From: Blasia pusilla
Taxonomy: Eukaryota; Marchantiophyta; Marchantiopsida; Blasiales
NCBI GenBank assembly: GCA_050084515.1
Contig: CM114275.1
Location: 6,572,001-6,636,000, forward strand
Length of the DNA: 64,000 nt
Direction of reading: 5' to 3'
A program made the translations under genes and the position numbers. This document shows positions 58,400-64,000 of the stretch, in pieces (position 1 is the first letter of the stretch; each line of letters begins with the position of its first letter). The notes beneath the pieces are model-generated. The model did no database searches, had not been told where the DNA came from, and saw nothing but the letters and a program-made list of their open reading frames with translations.

Positions 58400-60520
58400 T
58401 GTGTTCAGCAAAATAATTGAATTTCACTAACGCAAAGGGAGAATTTGTTTTCATTATGCTCTTTTCATTTTCCACAAATGTTTCAAAACGGGAGCTGGTT
58501 TGTTGGATAGAGGTCGTGCGTTATGGGCGACGTTTCCTATCCGATGCTCATAGCTTTATTGAAATCATCGAGTGCCTTGTTTGCTTTCAATTTTCTCCTC
58601 GAACCTTCATCGTTTCTTTCTATTCTTCTTCCTTTTTTCTCATGCGTTTTAAACGTTCTCCAATGGCATGTGAGTATTGGTGCTTCTCGTGTTGTCGGAC
58701 TCATGTAGTCCGAGCGGGTAATGAGTGGTTTGGGGTCGGGAATCACCTTTAAAAAAGCCCTAAAGATTATTATACCGGTAGGTATTTGTGAATGGGTGGT
58801 TTGTTCCGGAGCCACCTTTTAAGAAACACACATGAAAGATTGTTTTATTAGTACATGATAGCACATTTAAAAAGATTAAGAATCTGCAAAAAAATCCTTT
58901 GATTGTACTAGAGTCCAAGTATCCAAGAGGACCGCGTCCATGAAATGGACTTGGCTCTGATTTTTAAGGACATCTATATTATTATTGAAACATGTGGGGT
59001 TTACTATGTATGGAAAGAAAAAAGTAATGTGTTCCCTATAAGAAGTGAAGCATGGATTTAAAATATCTTTGTATTTCACCTTAAGGGCCGGGTCCCATGG
59101 GCCATTGTCGGGCACCAACGCTGGCCGTTGCGAAAGCGGATCTACATCTGACGGTCGATAATTTTTTGAAATGGTCAGGGTCGGGGATTTGTGCAGGGAG
59201 TCCTTGATTTTCTCAGGAGTCCTTGGTTTTCTTGCACCCAAATTTTTTGGGCTCAAGAAAAAATTTACATCTCGGCACCCTTCCGAATCCATTGGGGCCT
59301 GTACGAATTCGAAAAAACTGGTCCGTTCCTCCCCTTTCAGTCCATCCAGACCCTTTCAGTTTCTAAGGTGTACTGGAAGGAACCGGCGAGCCATTCCACC
59401 TGGAAGGCAACTTCCTGGCGTAGCAAGCCACCCCAAGAAGCCGCCCATGGGACCCAGCCCAAAGGGTCCTTGTGTTTGCTCCTTAATTCCCTGACTTGTG
59501 TGGTGGTGTGATTGATTGATTGATTGATCTTATTTGATTTGGTTTTGTGATTTTATTTTGTGCTCAGAGGGAGGGGACACCTGTTTCTGAAAGTGACGTG
59601 GTCTTGGAGGCAACCACCTGTTAGATTTTGAACTTCATTGAGAGCATAAAAATGTAGTTGTCGACTCTCGAGAAGGGAGTGGAGCGGGGGTTAGCTCCTA
59701 TTCTAACCGTGGAGTGAGTAGAAGCTTTGAAATTGCATGCGAAAGTGTATCTACTACTACAACTAGCTAAGGCGGAGGAAGGTGTGGCTAGAGAAATGTA
59801 CTCGAAGGCAACGACCGATCTGCATAGGTAATTTATGGATATATATATTTTTCTTACCCTCGGGTAGGCTACTTGATTCTGAGCCCCGGAGTATCCTGCT
59901 TGCCACTATATTTTAAATCTTCAATGTACTAAATCGAATTGTGGCATAGAGTATGTATGGTCGATGATCCAATTTCAACAAAGACATGGGTCTAGATTTA
60001 TCAGGCAATAACTATTTCTCAACGTTCCTTGATTGCATAGAGCTTGCTTTGTTGGTAAACATACACGATGGAATGGAAAGTTGCACGGTTCGAGAAGACA
60101 TTTCATCCCAAATTGGCAAACAAACCCAGATCCAAAAAAATTTCAGTTTTCGTGACGTAATCTCTTAGTGTGGAAGTTATAGAGATAACGGCAGTTGCCA
60201 AGAGATTTCATCAGCTTTATGTCATCTAGTCCTAGGCATTTAGTTGTCTTTGTATATATATTTAGTGCTCCTATTGGCTCATAATTGAGGGTGTATTTCA
60301 TCAAATAAAAGGACCAATGAATATTGATCATCCATTGTATGTTCATGTGAGCTCCCAAAAGAAGTAACACAAGAGGATGGTAAGCTATCACTTCCTAATA
60401 CTCCATTGATGATCTATAGTAATTCCACCTCATAGAGTTGTATCCAAGTTGGGAGATGATGGTAATCCAAGACGGCGATAAGGCTTCTATTGCTCTTTCC
60501 CTACTATACAAACCCCTTCT
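58400..60520. other. Stretch without recognisable gene
   Basis: ORFs at 58417-58752 +, 58876-59292 - and 59171-59494 + show no motif. A 16-bp inverted repeat with one mismatch (59087-59102 with 59443-59458, core GGGTCCCATGGGC) encloses about 340 bp and could be the ends of a small non-autonomous element. A GATT microsatellite lies near 59510-59526. Confidence 0.45.
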
Positions 60521-60526
60521 CTGCAT

Positions 60527-60826
60527 TTATTTAACAAATTTTTTTAGGACATATTGCAATAGGGTGTCATATGGACTAAAGGTTTGGTCTCTAAAACATG
60601 CATTCAAATTCCGACTTACTGCTGATGGGATATATGTGCAAATCTCAAAATTTATTTGACTTACATCTGAAGGTTCTATCCAAAGTATCATGTGGCAATG
60701 GAGGCTTCCTCTACATTGCAATTCATAGCGAAGTAAATCGTTTTGTACATGACCAAGTAGGCGTAGACCATTGAATATAAACGAGACATGAAAGAATGTA
60801 GCTTGGTGTGGAATAGTTAAGCGCAC
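60527..60826 (-). pseudogene. Helitron-like Rep remnant
   Basis: The - strand frame reads RYELQCRGSLHCHMILW (H-C-H at 60692-60700), followed about 10 residues later by INFEICTYIPSA. This matches the Helitron replication-initiator core, in which (F/Y)E(F/L)Q-x-RG-x-x-H-x-H-x-x-LW is followed by an IxAxIP segment. The HUH histidines are what such proteins use for DNA nicking. No helicase part and no clear upstream Rep sequence is present, so this is a short fragment. Confidence 0.5.
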
Positions 60827-60829
60827 TTA

Positions 60830-62050
60830 GCAGGAACAACTCGCCATGAAAATGTTGGGTTGAACTTTTGTAGTAAGCACCCACTTGGACACTCAATATC
60901 ATTGAGTTTCCTTACCTCCAGTATACAGTTGTTTAGATGTAGGAAATTATTTAGTGTGTTTTCATTATACAAGCCTTATGCCCTTTTGATGCACCAAAAT
61001 TTTCAGTCAATTCAATTATGCTCCAACAATAGAATTTTTATACTTAATAGGAAGTTAGATAATCTCAAAAAATAGAAACCGCATCTTAAGGAGGAAGACT
61101 ATTACTACCATATCTCAAATTACTTCAGAGGCCCACATTTCCCGAGACATTTCCCACTTCTTCCTCTAGTTTAGTCATACTCAAGTATACAGTTGTTTAG
61201 AGTATTACTTCCTTCCCACGGAGGTAAGGAAGTAAAAATGGGAACAAATCAGTCTCTATAGTTAGTTGTGGATCTAGGGAAAAACTAGTGTTATCTGTGA
61301 GAAAACTCTCATGTGCGCATGTAGGGAAATGCTACCATTGTCAAAGATATCAGTAGATGAGCATCTATAGGCAAATAAGCAATAGGCAACATGTTGGAGA
61401 ATATCTAATTTTGGGTGATAAGGGTCATGACTCATGCTATGAGTAACTTGGCCTTTATCCTAAGATTGCTTGAGTATATTGGAGTATGACTAAACTAGAG
61501 GAAGAACTGGGTAACTCTACCAATGCTTTTTAACTCTTGTAGAGTGTGTTAATCTGAAGATTCACAAGAAGTATTTCTCTCAGAACTTCTGAAATAAGTG
61601 CGAGAGTTGCATAGGCAATACTATCAAAATTAAATGCAACAAAAGGGAAATATAGTAGGGAAGACATGCAAGAAAAACCCTTATGGAAACCATTGAATTT
61701 GTTCTTGATTCCTAATCTTGAATCTACAAGATGAGAGATAAAATTTGCAATTCAATGGGACAAATCCTAAGGATCTTCCTTATGGAGGAGGGTGTCATGT
61801 ACACATTTAGATCGGTTTGTGGGTCCACTGAAGTACATAGATCACAAATATGAAAGTGATATGGTTTTGGGATGATGTAATCTCGCAAGAAACCATTGAA
61901 TGGTGCATGTGGCGGGTAGAGGGAAGATTGCACAATGGACATTTTGATACGTGAGTTAGAGTAAAGAATATAGCCACAACATTTATCCACAACATTGAAT
62001 ATATATCTCTAAATGTGGATTTTCATATATCTTTCCATTTGAGTAGATAG
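60830..62050. other. AT-rich stretch with inverted and direct repeats
   Basis: A 25-bp perfect inverted repeat joins 61158-61182 and 61482-61506. An 18-bp identical segment (AGTATACAGTTGTTTAGA) occurs near 60920 and near 61186. TTCCTTACCTCC at 60908-60919 recurs inverted near 61219-61230. The region looks like a scrambled foldback element. No gene is recognised. Confidence 0.55.
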
Positions 62051-62057
62051 TCTGCTG

Positions 62058-62183
62058 TGTCATGCGCATACACATCGCTACACAACATACATCGCTGTCG
62101 ACAAACATACACACAAACACGCACGATCCCATGCTAACTCATGGCATCCAAACAACAAGACAAGAAGTACCAAAATATCTCCA
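62058..62183 (-). repeat. Probable 3' LTR of the right Ty3/gypsy copy
   Basis: It directly follows, in the - strand direction, a purine run matching that of the left copy (CTAGGGGGGCG). It begins TGGAGATATTTTGG and ends CATGACA, 126 bp, and closely matches the solo copy at 14774-14899. Exact ends are inferred from the three-way comparison. Confidence 0.6.
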
Positions 62184-62365
62184 ATCGCCCCCCTAGTTGG
62201 TGGTTAGGTCCCTCTAACTCAAGATAGCCATCTATCCCTACCTACCATGACATACATCTCTCGGACGCTAAGAGCAAAAAGGCCGGGTGCTCATGTGGCC
62301 CCATTGTTAGTCTCCTTCTTGTCATCCATATTACAGACACAAGTCGGAATGTAGAACTACCTATT

Positions 62366-64000
62366 CTATGTACATCTGGGACACATCCATCGTCCCTGAG
62401 GAACCCTAGTGAGAGGTGGCGTTAGACATGCCATATGCCATCCAACACCCATCACAGACGAGCATAGTGGTTGCACCACGGACGGAACCACATAACATAC
62501 ACCGCAAGCATGTAGGAACTAATGCTAAGCTCGGATCAAGTGTACCATCAATGTTTGGAAGATGACATGGCGCATAGTTACGCACGTGGTCCTTCCAAAC
62601 CATACCATCGCGTCCCTCCAATAAGAGAACACCAGATGGCAAAACCTCACACACTCTCAAGATGGTGCGCCCTGCAGTCACATCCAACGTCGTGGGTGCC
62701 ATCTGCTGCAAGTAGACATAGTTTCCTTGATGAAACCTCCGGATCGTAGGTTGATAATCACCTCCCCGAGTAGTTGCATACCTCAACGTATCCCGATGTT
62801 GCGCAATCGCAAAGTTCTCAAATGCCATGGGCATCACTCTCCGAAATAACTCAACCGTCTAAGAACATGCTTGCATCCATACATCAGGGTCATCAAGGTT
62901 CAACACCTCACCAACATCTAGACAAATGGCCGTAGGTAAATCTGGCTCTCGGCCATAAAGCAGCAAGTACGGTGAGAAAGACGCTAAGGATGCTTGCTTG
63001 CTGAATCTGTATCCCATCGCCAACCATGGCAACTGAAGGTCCCAATCTCTTAGGTGACCTCTTTGCGAGCCGTACTTGCGTAATCCTCTCTTCATCATCT
63101 GCACAACCCTCTCTGCTAGTCCATCCACCTCAGGATGATCTCGTGAAGTAGTGTGGTGATCGATCAACGTCTGATCACAAAAGGCCTGAAACTCCCCACA
63201 AAACTCTATACCCTGGTCTCTCAACATCTCAACTGGTGCGCCATAATGACTCAACAATCGATCTAGAAAGGCATACTCCACTCCCTCACTCACTTTGTTA
63301 AGCAATGCAACCAACTCTATCCATTTCGAGAAGTGCTCGACCATCACCAACACATAACGACTATGGCGCTCCGTCAAAGATAAAGGGCCTGTAAAATCCA
63401 AACTCCATCTTTAACCTAAACCCATGATCGGAAGTGGATGCAAAAATGGAGTCAGAGCATTGAACGATGCTCGGACTTGATCACACACCATGCACCTGGC
63501 GACAAAGTGCTGAATGTCAGTCTGCATGCCTTGCCACCAATACTGTATCTGGAGCAAGCTATATGTCCGCTTCACTCGAAAATGACCCAACTCCTTGTAG
63601 GCATGACGCACCAAATGTACTCTCTAGGAAGGATGAGGCACCACACGCACTCTACCATCCTTCCAAACTCGCAACATATGTGTCCCCTCCCATCGGAACC
63701 GTCTAGCTCGTTGTAGGATCCGATCCCGCTCTCTAGCACCCATTGTGCTTGCGACGTTGCGAGTATGCAGATACTCCAAGACCACTCCATTGTCGTGAAT
63801 GTCTGAGCTACCTGTCGTCTCCTCATCAGCCTGTGGATCTAAGGACTCTCCATCAGACCTCGCCATCGAAGTCTCAGCAATCTGGCTCCCCATAGCCAAC
63901 AAGCCTAAATAGGCTGACGCATGCCATGCTGGCACCAACTCCTCATCACTCTCACCATGCCAACGAGCTCTAGTCGCATCTCGCTCACTCAAACATGGGT
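62366..64000 (-). pseudogene. Ty3/gypsy pol remnant: integrase, C-terminal domain, PHD finger
   Basis: The zinc-binding region is intact in form: RHAYKELGHF with the two histidines, and CMVCDQ with the two cysteines (63411-63614). The core follows (62859-63401), with DFTGPLSL, LRDQGIEF and DHPEVDGLAERV supplying the D, D and E positions. The C-terminal domain (62502-62850) has YVYLQQ and ILRVCEVLPSGV. Breaks: a stop near 63620 before the zinc region, TAA at about 63410 where the left copy has Tyr, TAG at 62859-62861 at the same codon as in the left copy, and a small deletion (about 5 nt relative to the left copy) after CDGC in the PHD finger. The final in-frame stop of the family is 62366-62368. 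Confidence 0.9.
62372..62501 (-). other. PHD finger at the C-terminus of the Ty3/gypsy integrase (right copy)
   Basis: All eight C4HC3 ligands can be found: C-x2-C, then 11 residues to CDGC, then after the frameshift GWHMAC, and WMCPRC at the end, with the typical Trp before the seventh ligand. The ligand spacing agrees with the left copy once the local deletion is allowed for. The matching pattern in two independent, differently broken copies indicates that the finger belonged to the active ancestor. Confidence 0.78.

Larger units (their letters stand above)
62058..64000 (-). mobile_element. Ty3/gypsy LTR retrotransposon, 3' part (right copy)
   Basis: Same family as 1-2171, on the opposite strand and running off the right end of the window. 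From right to left it holds the linker after RNase H, the integrase zinc-binding region, the integrase core, the C-terminal domain, a PHD finger and a short LTR. It keeps longer open frames than the left copy but is also disabled. Confidence 0.9.

Noticed and set aside
1-64000. CRISPR arrays, phage or bacterial operons
   Set aside because: Spliced genes, plant-type tRNAs and retrotransposons show nuclear plant DNA; no regularly spaced repeat-spacer array was seen.

Overview
This is nuclear DNA of a land plant. Three things show it: a 31-exon gene for an SCD1-type DENN/WD40 trafficking protein, a 6-exon gene for a plastid-type solanesyl diphosphate synthase (SPS), and three intronless nuclear tRNA genes, all set among degraded Ty3/gypsy, Copia-like and Helitron-like remnants. 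All 30 SCD1 introns and all 5 SPS introns are GT-AG. A seedless plant (bryophyte, lycophyte or fern) seems possible from the compact introns and gene-poor AT-rich surroundings, but I cannot fix the species and this is a weak inference.

Layout. 1-2171 is the 3' part of a Ty3/gypsy element on the + strand (RNase H, integrase, integrase C-terminal domain, PHD finger, short LTR). 2172-4400 is AT-rich and empty. 4400-10700 is a GC-richer block with microsatellites and an inverted repeat but no recognisable gene. 10700-17400 is repeat-rich: a GC-rich palindrome-bearing block at 12930-13690, a related block at 16010-16480, a diverged direct-repeat pair (14010-14260 and 14950-15255), a probable solo LTR (14774-14899) and a perfect hairpin (15651-15696). 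17400-25100 has simple and tandem repeats and no convincing gene. 25149-38559 (- strand) is the SCD1 homologue, with a Copia-like LTR remnant in intron 23. 38560-39700 is its upstream region, with a G-box and a hairpin-bearing minisatellite. 39999-40200 is a MITE-like foldback. 40200-49900 is AT-rich and empty apart from a 93-bp minisatellite (46714-46960). 51594-54887 (+) is SPS. 55243-56099 holds an unassigned ORF and an aspartic-protease remnant (-). 57082-58357 is a tRNA cluster: Trp(CCA)+, Cys(GCA)-, Lys(UUU)-. 60527-60826 (-) is a Helitron-like Rep remnant. 62058-64000 (-) is a second copy of the same Ty3/gypsy family, so the two copies point at each other from the two ends of the window.

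The two intact protein genes are housekeeping and unrelated to each other: SCD1 acts in clathrin-linked membrane traffic and cytokinesis, SPS makes the C45 side chain of plastoquinone. The most unusual item is the Ty3/gypsy family. Both copies carry a canonical C4HC3 PHD finger fused behind the integrase C-terminal domain, where chromoviruses carry a chromodomain, and its apparent LTR is only about 126 bp. Every gene model here comes from reading splice sites and family similarity by eye, with no alignment or expression data.
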